A DNA stretch of 64,000 bases from Verrucomicrobiaceae bacterium (GCA_027486655.1 JAIXOR010000058.1:22061-86060); one strand, 5' to 3'; shown: positions 1 to 9,279, numbered from the stretch's first letter. Notes: generated by a model not told the origin, from the sequence alone. Numbers and translations: made by a program.

Positions 1-2552
1 GTCCGGATCCATGCGGCGAGCGTGATGCGGTCGCCGAAGTCCAGTGGAATCACGGTGCGCAGTTCGTCATCCACGCCATCGAAGAGCGCCGCGCCGCTTC
101 CTTCCGCGGCACCGCTGATCCATTGCGGGGCTGAGGTGCCGGCGACCAGTGCGGTGCCGCCGTGGGCGTTGTCGAGTGTGCCATTGAGCGGCCACGAACA
201 GGCGACCGAGGCCTGAGCCTCTAACAACCCAAGCTGGATGAGGGCGGCGCTTTCCGAAAGACCCGTAAGCTGGGGCAGCGGAGTGGCCTTGACCCGGACG
301 TCGATGGAGGTGCCCGAAGTGGTGAAACGAAGTGCGAGTTTCCTCAGGTTCGTCCGTTGCCAGGTGGCATTGTCGTAGCCCCAGAGCAAGGTGTCCGACG
401 GTCTCGAGGATGGCAGGTTTTCATCGATGCGTCCGTATCTGAAGCCCCCGTTGGAAAACGCATCCGAGGAGAGAATTTCCAGATTGAGATACACCGGCAT
501 CGAATCGCGGACGGCCTGGAGCACCACGCGGTTTTCGGATAGATAAACCGGTTTGTGCGAGGTGCCGGGAAGATGCCAGTACCAGAACACCTCGTTGTCC
601 GCCTGGGCGAAATGAAGGGAATCGCGGATTTCCAGCGCACCGGTGCCGCGATCCCAGTTGAAGGAGCGGACGGGATCCGCGGGAGCCCCCTGAGCCGCGG
701 TGCGGATGCCATGACGGGCGTATGCGGTGGAGAGGTTGATGCGGGCCGTCCAGGTGGAGGCGGCGGCGGAGGTGTTTAGATTTTCCAACGGGGCCCAGTG
801 CGAACTGAGTCCATCGTCCATCGCCTGATCCGGCTGCACCGCGTCCAGCCAGGCCTTGGGCACGGCGCGGGCGAGGTAGTCGTTGCGAGTGGGGTTCACC
901 ACCAGCGTGTTTTGTCCCATGGCCCGCTTGGGATAAGTCTGATAGGAAGTCGATCCGCTGTCCGGCGATGGAGGACGATAGGAAGGATATCCCACGGGCG
1001 GACCGAGATCCGCGTTCCAGCGCACGCCCAGCGAGTCGAATAGGAAGTCACCGGTATCGAGGTGCTCGTGGCGGTCCGCGCGTTTGTCTCCGCCTTTGAG
1101 GAACACGGCGGTGGAGTTGGTGTCCGTCCAGCTTTGCCGCCAGATGGCGATGTGTTCGTTTGATCCCGATCTCGCGGTGGGCGAGGCCTCGATGCGGGCG
1201 CTGTGAAAGTAGCGGGCGAGCGGGATCGTGGTGGGATCGAAACCGGACATGCCCCGGTTGTTAGAAATGGATTGTTGCCAGTCGAACAAGGCATGCCACA
1301 GCAGGTGCAGGCCACTCCAGGTGGTGGGCGAACGGTCTCGTGCCCTCCACGCCGCCGCCCGCCATGCGGAAGACGGATCGGACTGGCGGGCAAAGTCCGC
1401 CAGTCGGTAGCAGGCGGCCTGATCGGTATAACTCCAGTTGCCGTCATTGTGGGTGAACTCCCGGCGTGAAGGGCCGGCGAAGTGGATGCCCATCTGGATC
1501 ATCGATACCGAAGCCTGGCGCGTGAGCGTGGCGAAGTCGGTGAGATAGGATGCGGGCAGGTTGGTGGTTTCGCGGCGCGCGGATTCGAGGGAGACGGCGG
1601 TGCCGAGCAGTGGATAGATGAAATCATGAGAGTATCCAGGGCCCTCATCCCACATGCCACCCATGTCCTGTGAGGAGCGCCATGCGGTGGAAAGAAGCGA
1701 GAGGACGGCGGGAAGGTAGGCGTCGAAGTGCTCGCGGAAACTGCGTGTGACGCGGCTGCCGGCATTGGAAGTGCCCGGCCAGCATGAGAAGGAGCCGTCG
1801 TAGTCCTGCTGGCGGATGGCGAGCGAGCCCATGATGCCGCCGCCGAGGATGATGGTGGACCAGTTGTTGATGCTGGTGTTTTTCGCCCACCATTTGCGGT
1901 CGCTCTGGTTCATCGGGGCGAGCATTCCGTTGAACGAGGGGATGATGCCGTAGAGGATGATGGCGGACGCGATCGATTGTCTTTGGGCGGGGGTGAACTC
2001 GTCGTAAAGAAAATCGTAAATGACGGCCAGCGGCTGGATGTTGGAGCCTTGGCCGACGTGGATGCTGGTGCTGGTGCTGCCAACTCTTTGGAGGGCGTCC
2101 ACCAGATCCATCTCCACCTGGACGAGTTCGTCGCGGAGCAGGTTGAGGGTCGTGGAGGATGGGGATCCGGTGCTTGCGTGAACGCCGCGGGCGATGCGGT
2201 GGAGCATGGCGGCCTCGGTGAGGATGGAGCGCGCGTCGAATCCAAAGCTGGGATTGGCGGAACGATAGCGCGCTTGCAGCGTGTCGATATCGGTGAGGGC
2301 CTTGGAGATGGAGGTGTCCAGGCGGGAGCGGTGGGTACTGTCTCCAGAGGTGAGCGTGGAAACGGCGCGCTGGATTTCCTCCGGAGAGGCCATCAGGCGC
2401 GGGGTGGAGGGGGCGTCGGCAAAGCGGAAGGTGTCCGCAAGCATTTGGGTGGTGGACTGCGATCGGACGCTCCCGGTGCAGAAAGCCAGGACCGCGGCAC
2501 CGAGGGCGGTGGCGCGGAGTATGAGGCCGGAACGGACGGGGAGGAAGGACAT
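1..2552 (-). CDS. Secreted heparinase II/III-like polysaccharide lyase with C-terminal LamG domain (partial, 3' end outside window)
   Basis: The frame is open from ATG at 2552 to the window edge (850 codons), so the C-terminus is missing. It starts with a signal peptide (LILRATALGAAVLAFC). An alpha-helical region with WDEGPGYSHDF lies near residue 300, as in the toroid of alginate lyase/heparinase II-III families. A beta-rich part near residue 490 contains HEHLDTGDFLFDS, resembling the His-x-x-Asp-x-Gly signature of heparinase II/III C-terminal domains. From about residue 780 a LamG/concanavalin-like domain begins (ALFDGVDDELRTV, then LAAWIR). Family knowledge suggests beta-elimination of uronic-acid polysaccharides outside the cytoplasm; the substrate is not deducible. 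A long stem-loop lies between it and the upstream surface-protein gene on the same strand. Start chosen for the signal peptide. Confidence 0.75.
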   Translation of the reverse strand, partial: MSFLPVRSGLILRATALGAAVLAFCTGSVRSQSTTQMLADTFRFADAPSTPRLMASPEEIQRAVSTLTSGDSTHRSRLDTSISKALTDIDTLQARYRSANPSFGFDARSILTEAAMLHRIARGVHASTGSPSSTTLNLLRDELVQVEMDLVDALQRVGSTSTSIHVGQGSNIQPLAVIYDFLYDEFTPAQRQSIASAIILYGIIPSFNGMLAPMNQSDRKWWAKNTSINNWSTIILGGGIMGSLAIRQQDYDGSFSCWPGTSNAGSRVTRSFREHFDAYLPAVLSLLSTAWRSSQDMGGMWDEGPGYSHDFIYPLLGTAVSLESARRETTNLPASYLTDFATLTRQASVSMIQMGIHFAGPSRREFTHNDGNWSYTDQAACYRLADFARQSDPSSAWRAAAWRARDRSPTTWSGLHLLWHALFDWQQSISNNRGMSGFDPTTIPLARYFHSARIEASPTARSGSNEHIAIWRQSWTDTNSTAVFLKGGDKRADRHEHLDTGDFLFDSLGVRWNADLGPPVGYPSYRPPSPDSGSTSYQTYPKRAMGQNTLVVNPTRNDYLARAVPKAWLDAVQPDQAMDDGLSSHWAPLENLNTSAAASTWTARINLSTAYARHGIRTAAQGAPADPVRSFNWDRGTGALEIRDSLHFAQADNEVFWYWHLPGTSHKPVYLSENRVVLQAVRDSMPVYLNLEILSSDAFSNGGFRYGRIDENLPSSRPSDTLLWGYDNATWQRTNLRKLALRFTTSGTSIDVRVKATPLPQLTGLSESAALIQLGLLEAQASVACSWPLNGTLDNAHGGTALVAGTSAPQWISGAAEGSGAALFDGVDDELRTVIPLDFGDRITLAAWIR

Positions 2553-2566
2553 GGGGCGGATACGGA

Positions 2567-2603
2567 ACTCCCGGCGGTCCGCAAGTTGCGGTCCGCCGGG
2601 AGT
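2567..2603 (-). terminator. Long near-perfect stem-loop between two minus-strand genes
   Basis: Two 18-base arms (2567-2584 and 2586-2603) are complementary at 17 of 18 positions around a single base, so a hairpin with a small loop from its tip is expected. It lies 3' of the gene ending at 2624 and 15 bases before the ATG at 2552. There is no real T-tract after the stem on the minus strand. A terminator of the upstream gene or a structured leader of the lyase gene are both possible. Confidence 0.5.
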
Positions 2604-2623
2604 GTGGCATGAAGCTGCGGCGA

Positions 2624-5600
2624 TCAGTTCTTCAGCACGCGGAGTCGTGCGAATTTCCGCTCGGGCGATCCGGGAGTGAAGGTAAACGAGATGGTGGCGG
2701 AGGGATTGCCCGCGGCCTGGGTCACCTCGGGAGTCCATGACCCGGAAGCCAGTGTGGATGAGGTTTCAATAGCCCATGAGACATCTCCGTTGGTGATCGC
2801 GTCACCGCCTTTGGTGAAGGTGACGGTGTTTCCCGAAAAGACACCGGCAGGGAGGTCGTGGGTGGTGGGGGACTTGCCGAGGCCGTATTCGACGCCGTTG
2901 GAGATTCCGTCTTTATCGAAGTCTCCGGTGAAGGGCTCGCCCGTGATGCCATTGGTGGTGGCCCATGCATCGTATCCGGCCCCACCGGGGATGGTGAGGG
3001 TCACTGCCTTGCCGCCGTAGGCGGGATCGTTGTAATCGAGCACAAAACTGTTCGTAACAGCTCCCTTTGTGACGTTGACCGTCGCTCCATCCGCGAGGCC
3101 GGCGAAGGTGCCGGTGAGCGAGCCGTCCTGATAGTCGATCAGCACAAGCTTGGTTCCGGGGTTGAGGAGAGCCGGAGTGGCGGCGTCGTCGGCGATGTTG
3201 AAGGCCGGCAGGGCGGACAGGTCGATGTCACCGTCCACTTGCAGGGCACCGCTGGTGGAGCTGGCCGAGTTCATGCGGGCGGAGTAAGTGGCGGAGGCGG
3301 CAAGACTCACCTTTTGTCCGGCGGTGGAATCCACGATGGTGGTGGTGACGCCGGAAACCACTATGGACACACCGCTGAGCGTGAGGTCCGATCCGGTGGC
3401 ATTGGTGAGAATGCCGCCTCTGAGGATCAGGTTGCGCTGGGTGTTGCCCGCGGTGATCGGCGTGGCAAGCAGGCCGGGTTTCACCTGTTTGGCAGCGAGG
3501 GTGCCGCCGTTGAGATTGTAGTTGGCCTGAAGATTCTGGGTTGCCGAGGCCACGTTGGGAGAGGCGTTGTCCGCGGTTTCAACCATGACGAGGTTGTCCA
3601 CGGTCACGGTGCCGCCGCCTTGGGTGAAGTTGGCGACGGTGAGCGGCGATCCCGCTCCGACCTTGCGCGCAAGGGTCAGGTTGGTGGCTGTCACGGTGCC
3701 GTCGGGTATGGTCACCGAGCTGGTGGTGGACGGGCTGGTGGAGTTGGCGATGTGCCTTCCGATGATCACGTCCGTGGCGGCGATGTCCGCGGAGCCGTTG
3801 GTGAGATCCAGCGTTCCCGCACCGCTGCGCACGCCTGAGGAGGTTTCGCCCACCAGCAGGGTGGTGGCGGGTGAGGTGCCATCTGCTCCCCGGATCTTGA
3901 GGACGGGAGTGGTGAGGCCGCTCTGATAGGTGATCACGCCGGAGCCGTTGAAGCCGCCGACCTGGAAGGTGGGTGTGCGGAACTCGTTGGTGGTGCCGAG
4001 ACGCAGCTGCCCCTGATGGGCGTTGCCCTGGCTGGTGCCGGAGGCACCGCCGATCTGGACGAGGCTGGCGGTGACCGTGTTGGTGCCGCTGGAGAGGACG
4101 AGTTCGTGGGTCGTTGTGTCGGTGGCGGCGGTGGCGGGAAGGCAGCGGAAGGCGCGGTTGCTGCGGTTGTAGGTGAATGAGGAAAGACCGCTCATGACGA
4201 GCCGCGTGTTTTGGGCTCCGTTCACATCGAAGTTGAAATCTCCGTTCACCGTGAGTGAGCCGCTGCTTCCTGTTAGAGTCGTTGTGCCGCCTCCAAAGGG
4301 AAGCACCCGGCCGAAGGTGGCGGTGGTGGAGGGAAGGGCCAGAGTGGTGCCGCCCGCCGTGGCGGTGAAGCTGTAGGTGGCGGGCAGGTTGAGCGTGCCG
4401 TTGGTGACTGTGGTGGTGCCGCCATTGATGTGCGTCAGCGCAGAGGCGTCCGTGGTGGTGGTGCCGAGATCGAGGGTGGCGCCGGACTTCAGGAAAACCA
4501 GGGCCACGCCGGAGGCCGGAGTGCTGCCGGACGCCAGCGAGAGCGTGCCGTCATAAAGCGCGATGCGGGTGAATCCGGGGCTGCCGGAAAGCGTGAGCTT
4601 GCCCGCGCCGACCTTGGTGAACTGGGCCGCACCGGCCGCCACGAGGTCATCGGCAAGGGTGGTGTCCCCGGTGTTTCCCGTGGTGTCGATGCCGAAGGAT
4701 CCCGTGCCGGAGAAGGTGGTCGAGGCGATCAGGTTGGTGATCGCCGTGGCGGACCAGGGAGACGCATCGCCAAATCTCGCGGCAAGCGTGCCTCCGGCAT
4801 TGGACACATAACTCTGAGTGAAGCCATCGGAGCCCGAGTCATAGCCGGGAAGTGCCTGCGGCTTGGTGAGGGACAAAACGCCGCCGTTTACCGTGGTGGT
4901 GCCGGTCCAGCTGTTGGTTCCGGACAGGGTGAGGATGCCGGCATCGGTCTTGGTGATTCCGCTGGGGTCGGTTTCGGTAATGTCGCCCTCGATGTTGAGA
5001 TTCACCTGCGCCGGGTTTGCCCCGATTTGCTGGGCACCGCCGAATCCGCCGCTGAGGGTGATCGAGCGGGAGGCGGAAAGGGTGATGGTGCCGCTGTTCG
5101 CGCCGGGCTCGGCAAAGAGTCGTGCGCCGCCCACGATTTCGATGTCGTTTGCGGAGTTTCCGAGGGTCGAGTTCTTTTCGATGCCCAGCGTGCCTGCGGA
5201 AATCTTGATGGGACCGGTGTAGGTGTGGTCGATCGAATTGAAACGAAACGTGAAACGTCCGGCCCCGGTTTTCTCAAATCCCTGGGTGCCGAAGAGCGCG
5301 CTGTAGAAGAAGGCATCCCCGGCGCCGATCTGAATCTGGGGCTGACCGGAACTGGTCTGGAGGGTGAGGCCCTTGGTGGCGTCCATGCTGGTGGGGGACG
5401 TCGGGAAAGTGGCGGCCTGCGCGCCGGCGAGCGGCAGCGTGTTGGTTGTGCGGGTGAGCTTGCCGATCGTGTAGTTGCCATCGATCAGGATATCGAGCGC
5501 GCCGGTGGCGGGCAGGGTGGAGGACGGGCCGGTGCCGTTGCAAATGGCTTCCGCCCCGATGGCGTTGGGCACGGTGTTGGGGGTCCAGTTGGTGGAGAGA

Positions 5601-5710
5601 CCCCAGGTGCTGCCGTCGCCTGTCGAGTTGTTATAAGTCGATTGTGCGTTTCCCTGCGGTGCGGCTGCGAGCGGGAGTGCGATGAAGAGCGGGATGAATC
5701 TGGGTTTCAT
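2624..5710 (-). CDS. Large secreted protein with autotransporter-associated beta-strand repeats
   Basis: The product is about 1028 residues. I chose the ATG at 5710 because it gives a clean signal peptide (MKPRFIPLFIALPLAAA, cleavage near GNAQ); a longer in-frame start at 5767 adds an unlikely leader. The body is Gly/Thr/Ser/Asn-rich, with repeats such as DAGILTLSGTNSWTGTTTV and KVGAGKLTLSGS that match the autotransporter-associated repeat (PATR) consensus. Near the C-terminus DFDKDGISNGVEYGLG resembles a calcium-binding thrombospondin-3-like loop. A beta-sandwich tail common in Verrucomicrobial exported proteins follows, with no obvious outer-membrane barrel. Such proteins are exported beta-solenoids. 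It may be co-regulated with the pseudopilin gene upstream and the lyase downstream, all on the minus strand. Confidence 0.8.
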   Translation of the reverse strand: MKPRFIPLFIALPLAAAPQGNAQSTYNNSTGDGSTWGLSTNWTPNTVPNAIGAEAICNGTGPSSTLPATGALDILIDGNYTIGKLTRTTNTLPLAGAQAATFPTSPTSMDATKGLTLQTSSGQPQIQIGAGDAFFYSALFGTQGFEKTGAGRFTFRFNSIDHTYTGPIKISAGTLGIEKNSTLGNSANDIEIVGGARLFAEPGANSGTITLSASRSITLSGGFGGAQQIGANPAQVNLNIEGDITETDPSGITKTDAGILTLSGTNSWTGTTTVNGGVLSLTKPQALPGYDSGSDGFTQSYVSNAGGTLAARFGDASPWSATAITNLIASTTFSGTGSFGIDTTGNTGDTTLADDLVAAGAAQFTKVGAGKLTLSGSPGFTRIALYDGTLSLASGSTPASGVALVFLKSGATLDLGTTTTDASALTHINGGTTTVTNGTLNLPATYSFTATAGGTTLALPSTTATFGRVLPFGGGTTTLTGSSGSLTVNGDFNFDVNGAQNTRLVMSGLSSFTYNRSNRAFRCLPATAATDTTTHELVLSSGTNTVTASLVQIGGASGTSQGNAHQGQLRLGTTNEFRTPTFQVGGFNGSGVITYQSGLTTPVLKIRGADGTSPATTLLVGETSSGVRSGAGTLDLTNGSADIAATDVIIGRHIANSTSPSTTSSVTIPDGTVTATNLTLARKVGAGSPLTVANFTQGGGTVTVDNLVMVETADNASPNVASATQNLQANYNLNGGTLAAKQVKPGLLATPITAGNTQRNLILRGGILTNATGSDLTLSGVSIVVSGVTTTIVDSTAGQKVSLAASATYSARMNSASSTSGALQVDGDIDLSALPAFNIADDAATPALLNPGTKLVLIDYQDGSLTGTFAGLADGATVNVTKGAVTNSFVLDYNDPAYGGKAVTLTIPGGAGYDAWATTNGITGEPFTGDFDKDGISNGVEYGLGKSPTTHDLPAGVFSGNTVTFTKGGDAITNGDVSWAIETSSTLASGSWTPEVTQAAGNPSATISFTFTPGSPERKFARLRVLKN

Positions 5711-5873
5711 GGGAATGGGTTGTGCGGTTGCTGTGATGGAATGCGGATGTGAAAACGGGATGTACACCGGAAACGTCGCGGAATGGGTTCCGTGGCAGGG
5801 TCCGGCGCACCTGCCTCCGGCTCAATCGATGACCGAGGTCCGGAAATTGTTGATTTGGGACGACGTGGCGGGC

Positions 5874-6539
5874 TCAAAGCTGGCTGAGATTCACCGGTCT
5901 GACGGAGAAATCCCAGAACATGGCCATGCTCTGCTTGCCATGCGCCGGTGCGGACGCGCCGCCGTTCGACCAACCGCCGACGCCGAGCGTGGTGTTCTGC
6001 TCGGTGATCATCCGCACCAGTCCCGCGCTTCGCGGGCTGATCTGGTCGATGCGTTTGGGCACGCTGCCGGGTGCATAGCCCCAGGGGTAGCTGATGTCAT
6101 TCGGGGGCACCGCATTGTCGAGGAGCTTGTTCTGGCGGTCTTCCAGCCGATAGACGACGGGGGGCTTCTCGACGGTGTTTTCCTTGATCTGCTTCATCAG
6201 CGACGGGCAGCCGTAGTTGGCGATGAGATAGGGCTCGGAGTTGTTGTCCCGCGGGTCTTCAAGGTAGGGCCCGATGTAGGTCACGAGGCTGCGCGAGTCC
6301 TTGTTGTAGAGAGCGGATTGCCCGGTGTTGAGCGGACCCGGGAGCCGGCCGTTCTTCTCGGAGAGATACATCTGCAGGGCATTGCCGATACCGCGCAGAT
6401 TCGACACGCAGACGGCCTTCTGGGCGTTGTTGATCATGCGCGAGGACACCCCGAGGACCAGGACGGCAAGGACGATGAGGATGGTGATGGTGACCAAGAC
6501 CTCGGTCAGGGTGAAGCCGCGGGCGGATGTGGGTTTCAT
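5874..6539 (-). CDS. Type IV pilin-like/type II secretion pseudopilin (H-X9-DG type)
   Basis: The 221-residue product starts with MKPTSARGFTLTEVLVTI, a prepilin cleavage/methylation signal: Gly-Phe with Glu at +5, then a long hydrophobic helix (ITILIVLAVLVLGVSS). The rest is a globular headpiece; its end, APAHGKQSMAMFWDFSV, resembles the H-X9-DG C-terminal motif of Planctomycete/Verrucomicrobial pseudopilins, with Asp-Phe instead of Asp-Gly. A longer in-frame ATG at 6755 exists, but it would bury the cleavage site 72 residues inside, so 6539 is the start. These proteins are numerous in this phylum and are usually not linked to pilus operons. It lies 163 bases upstream of the beta-strand-repeat gene. 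Confidence 0.85.
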   Translation of the reverse strand: MKPTSARGFTLTEVLVTITILIVLAVLVLGVSSRMINNAQKAVCVSNLRGIGNALQMYLSEKNGRLPGPLNTGQSALYNKDSRSLVTYIGPYLEDPRDNNSEPYLIANYGCPSLMKQIKENTVEKPPVVYRLEDRQNKLLDNAVPPNDISYPWGYAPGSVPKRIDQISPRSAGLVRMITEQNTTLGVGGWSNGGASAPAHGKQSMAMFWDFSVRPVNLSQL

Positions 6540-6844
6540 GGAGAATGGGTTGGTGGTTTCGGCAAATGGTCCGGAGCAGGTTTCCTGCACAGGGCTTGAC
6601 CCTGAATTCTTCGCACGTGGAACCGGTGGACAAGAAGCGGGACTAGCCCTGATTTTTCGGATTTGAGACGTCGTGAGGACGTTGGCAGACTTCGATGAAA
6701 CCCGGTTTGGTGACGACCGTCCGCCTGCCGAGCTGGATCCGATGAGCCCGTTCATCGTTCACGCGATCGCGTAATCGTCTGATGGATGGATATGAATTAT
6801 AACCCGACCTTCAACGGATCTTAAGCATCGAACTGGATCGAGTC
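6540..6844. other. 305-base divergent intergenic region
   Basis: This region separates the pseudopilin gene (minus) from the kinase-like gene (plus). No gene is visible. The part at 6785-6805 is AT-rich (ATATGAATTATAAC) and could hold a -10 element for the plus-strand gene, but no good -35 box sits at the right distance. Confidence 0.4.
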
Positions 6845-7792
6845 ATGCCACCCTTTTACCCCATGTCATCGCCCGCCGAGCACCATCAGACGCTGGCCAT
6901 TCTTGCAGAGAGTCTGCCGGCTTACGACTTCGGCACGTGCATTGCCGAGGAAGGATCCGGAGTCCGATACGAGGCCCGCCATCGTTCGTTGGAACGCGAC
7001 GTGGTATTCTGGCTGCTCCCGACACGCCTGGGGACGGATGCCGGGTTTCGCGAGCGCTTCCAGGAAAAGGCCCGGGCCATGGCGCGGCTCTCCCATCCGA
7101 GTCTGATCCGCATTTATGATTCGGGAGACCTCGCCGGCCGCCTCTACACGGTGACGGAACACGTGCGCGGCGAGTCGTTGCGGGATTGTGCCCGTGGGAT
7201 GGCGGTCGATCCGCGCCAGGCTGTCGGGATTCTCGTGGCCGCCGCCCGCGGACTCGCACACGCGCATGAGAACGGCGTGGTGCACGGTGATCTCCGCCCC
7301 GCGCATTTGTTGATCACTCCGAAATTCGAACCGAAGATCGGCCACTTCGGACTGCCCAGGGTCGCCGCCGGAACGCAAAGGGTGACCGAACATCCGGAAT
7401 ACCTGCCGCCCGGGTGGAACGATGGCACTCACGAGGCGATTCCCAGTGACGATGTTTTCTCGCTGGGTGTCATCCTTCGCGAGATGCTCACCGGCATCCC
7501 CGCCGGATCCGCCGATGCGGGCCGGGTTCATGTATCCGATGCCCGCCTCGCGGAAATCTGCCACCGGGCCTGTCATTCCGATCCTGCTTCAAGATATCAA
7601 GATGCCGCCTCCTTCGCCGCGGATCTGAACCAATGGCTCACCTCCGCCGAATCCACGGTCGAGCCGCCCCGCACGCCATCGATGCCCCGCCGACCCGTGC
7701 CGGCCATGGCGGCCCCGCTGCCGGTGAACGCAAAACCATCCGCAAAACGCCCGACCTCCCGCGGTTTGCTTTCGAGGATCGGTTTGCTGTGA
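6845..7792 (+). CDS. Degenerate serine/threonine protein kinase-like protein (probable pseudokinase)
   Basis: The 315-residue protein has a protein-kinase fold outline. Residues 80-90 (ARLSHPSLIRIYDSG) match the alphaC/beta4 region, HGDLRPAHLL (147-156) the catalytic loop, KIGHFGLPR (164-172) the activation-segment start, and DVFSLGVILREMLTG the F-helix. Several key residues are changed. No VAIK lysine is seen (VVFWLLP), HRD is HGD, the Asn of the catalytic loop is His154, and the DFG Asp is His167. Asp149 is kept. It should bind nucleotide poorly, if at all, and is probably a scaffold or regulator. No transmembrane or sensor domain is visible; the tail is Pro/Arg-rich and low in complexity. 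An alternative start at 6863 is possible. Confidence 0.75.
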   Translation: MPPFYPMSSPAEHHQTLAILAESLPAYDFGTCIAEEGSGVRYEARHRSLERDVVFWLLPTRLGTDAGFRERFQEKARAMARLSHPSLIRIYDSGDLAGRLYTVTEHVRGESLRDCARGMAVDPRQAVGILVAAARGLAHAHENGVVHGDLRPAHLLITPKFEPKIGHFGLPRVAAGTQRVTEHPEYLPPGWNDGTHEAIPSDDVFSLGVILREMLTGIPAGSADAGRVHVSDARLAEICHRACHSDPASRYQDAASFAADLNQWLTSAESTVEPPRTPSMPRRPVPAMAAPLPVNAKPSAKRPTSRGLLSRIGLL

Positions 7793-7841
7793 TGTCGTCC
7801 ATGGATCCTTGCCGACGTTCCTCAAGGGAAAGCGGCTGGAT

Positions 7842-8633
7842 CTAACAAGAAAGACATCCTCCTGCATCTCCCCGTTTTTCCAGCAACTGGGCGGCGATGC
7901 TGATGGCGATCTCGGCGGGGTCGTTGCCGCCGATGGGCAGGCCGACGGGGCAGGTGATGGAGGAGAGCCGTTCCTTTGGCACTCCGTCTTCGGAGAGTTC
8001 GCGGTGGAGGGTGGCGCGTTTGGCGGCGCTGCCGATCACGCCGATGAAGGCGGGCATCGGGCCGTGGCGCAGCAGCAGTTCGCGGAGCACGGGACGATCC
8101 GACGCGTGCCCCTTGGTGATGGAGAGCACGAAACTGCCCTGGTGGACGAGAGGTACGCCGTCTTCAAAGGCGGGCACGCTGTGACGGCGGACGTTGGCGA
8201 GTTCCGGCAGGCGGGCCAGCCAGTCGGGGCGTTCATCGATCACCTCGATCTGGCAGCGCATCGTTGCCAGGATCCTGACGAGGGCTTGTGAAACATGCCC
8301 GGCCCCGAAGATCACCACGTGCCAGTGGTGGCGGGCGGCGACGCGCTCGAAAAGCAGGGTCATTTCCCCGCCGCAGGTCATGCCGATGTCGCGTTGGAGG
8401 TTCCAGGTGACGAGGGCCGTGCGCGTGGTGGCCCCGAGCATGGCGAGTGCCTGATCGATGGCGCGGGCTTCCACCTTGCCGCCGCCGAGGGTTCCTGCGG
8501 CCAGGCCTTCGCGGGTGACCACGGCCTTGGCTCCGGCTTCGGAGGGCACGCTGCCGCGCTGTGCGGCCACGGTGATGACGATGAAGTCCTCTTCGAGCTT
8601 TCTCAAGGTGTCGATGCAATCCCAAACGGCCAT
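7842..8633 (-). CDS. xdhC: XdhC-family protein (xanthine dehydrogenase molybdenum cofactor insertion/sulfuration factor)
   Basis: The 263-residue product begins MAVWDCIDTLRKLEEDF. It has the two XdhC parts: an N-terminal CoxI/XdhC region with GTLGGGKVEARA and DIGMTCGGEM, and a C-terminal Rossmann domain with VVIFGAGHVSQALVRIL. The end, TCPVGLPIGGNDPAEIAISI, is the conserved XdhC terminus. The family carries and sulfurates the molybdenum cofactor for insertion into xanthine dehydrogenase; the enzyme itself is not in this window. The start at 8633 fits the family; longer in-frame starts overlap uraD on the other strand. It is divergent from uraD-puuD across about 106 bases, consistent with a shared purine-catabolism promoter region. 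Confidence 0.88.
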   Translation of the reverse strand: MAVWDCIDTLRKLEEDFIVITVAAQRGSVPSEAGAKAVVTREGLAAGTLGGGKVEARAIDQALAMLGATTRTALVTWNLQRDIGMTCGGEMTLLFERVAARHHWHVVIFGAGHVSQALVRILATMRCQIEVIDERPDWLARLPELANVRRHSVPAFEDGVPLVHQGSFVLSITKGHASDRPVLRELLLRHGPMPAFIGVIGSAAKRATLHRELSEDGVPKERLSSITCPVGLPIGGNDPAEIAISIAAQLLEKRGDAGGCLSC

Positions 8634-8739
8634 CGGGACCAGGATGGGGGAGGCGGGCCTGGATCTCAATCCCGCATTTCGCCCTGGCGGGTTTTCGGAG
8701 ATTGGCACGGCGCGGGCTACCGGGCAGCATGTGAACCCC

Positions 8740-9246
8740 ATGCCATCGATCGACCAGCTGAACTCGCTGCCTGCGGATGCCTTCGTGGAGATGCTCGGCG
8801 GGGTGTATGAGCATTCGCCCTGGGTCGCCGAGAGGGCCCTGCATGCGCGGCCATTTGTGGATCGGGAAAGCCTGGTGGCCGTGTTTCGCGCCACGGTGGA
8901 GGCGGCCGGGACGGAAGAAAAACTCGCCTTGATCCGGGCACATCCGGATTTGGCCGGAAAACTCGCGCGCGCTGGAGCCCTCACCGCGGAATCCACCCGC
9001 GAGCAGGCCGGACTCGGGCTGGACCGCTTGAGCGATGAGGAATACGAACGCTTTTCCGATCTCAACGCCCGTTACCGCGAGCGCTTCGGGTTTCCCTTCA
9101 TCATCTGCGCCCGCCGGACCACCCGCGCCGGGGTGCTGGAGGCCTTCGAGACCCGGCTTGGCCACGATGTGGCCACCGAGGTGGAGGAGGCGCTGGAACA
9201 GATCCACCACATCGCCCGGCTCCGCCTTGAGGACAGGATCGCCTGA
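8740..9246 (+). CDS. uraD: 2-oxo-4-hydroxy-4-carboxy-5-ureidoimidazoline (OHCU) decarboxylase
   Basis: The 168-residue protein has the usual length of the UraD family. It shows MLGGVYEHSPWVAERA (N-terminal segment with the active-site His region), LIRAHPDLAGKLA, and the C-terminal FPFIICARRTTRAGVLEAF. The enzyme converts OHCU to S-allantoin, the last stereospecific step after urate oxidation. The start at 8740 (MPSIDQLNSLP) gives the family length; the open frame upstream runs antisense into xdhC and is discarded. The urate-oxidising membrane enzyme puuD follows 33 bases downstream, so the two probably form an operon. Confidence 0.92.
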   Translation: MPSIDQLNSLPADAFVEMLGGVYEHSPWVAERALHARPFVDRESLVAVFRATVEAAGTEEKLALIRAHPDLAGKLARAGALTAESTREQAGLGLDRLSDEEYERFSDLNARYRERFGFPFIICARRTTRAGVLEAFETRLGHDVATEVEEALEQIHHIARLRLEDRIA

Positions 9247-9279
9247 ACTTTGCACGCGGACTGCTAACCCCTCCCTCCC

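Noticed and set aside
4430..5752. A 440-codon plus-strand open frame opposite the beta-strand-repeat gene
   Set aside because: Low-complexity Gly/Arg/Val composition; the opposite strand has the recognisable repeats and signal peptide.
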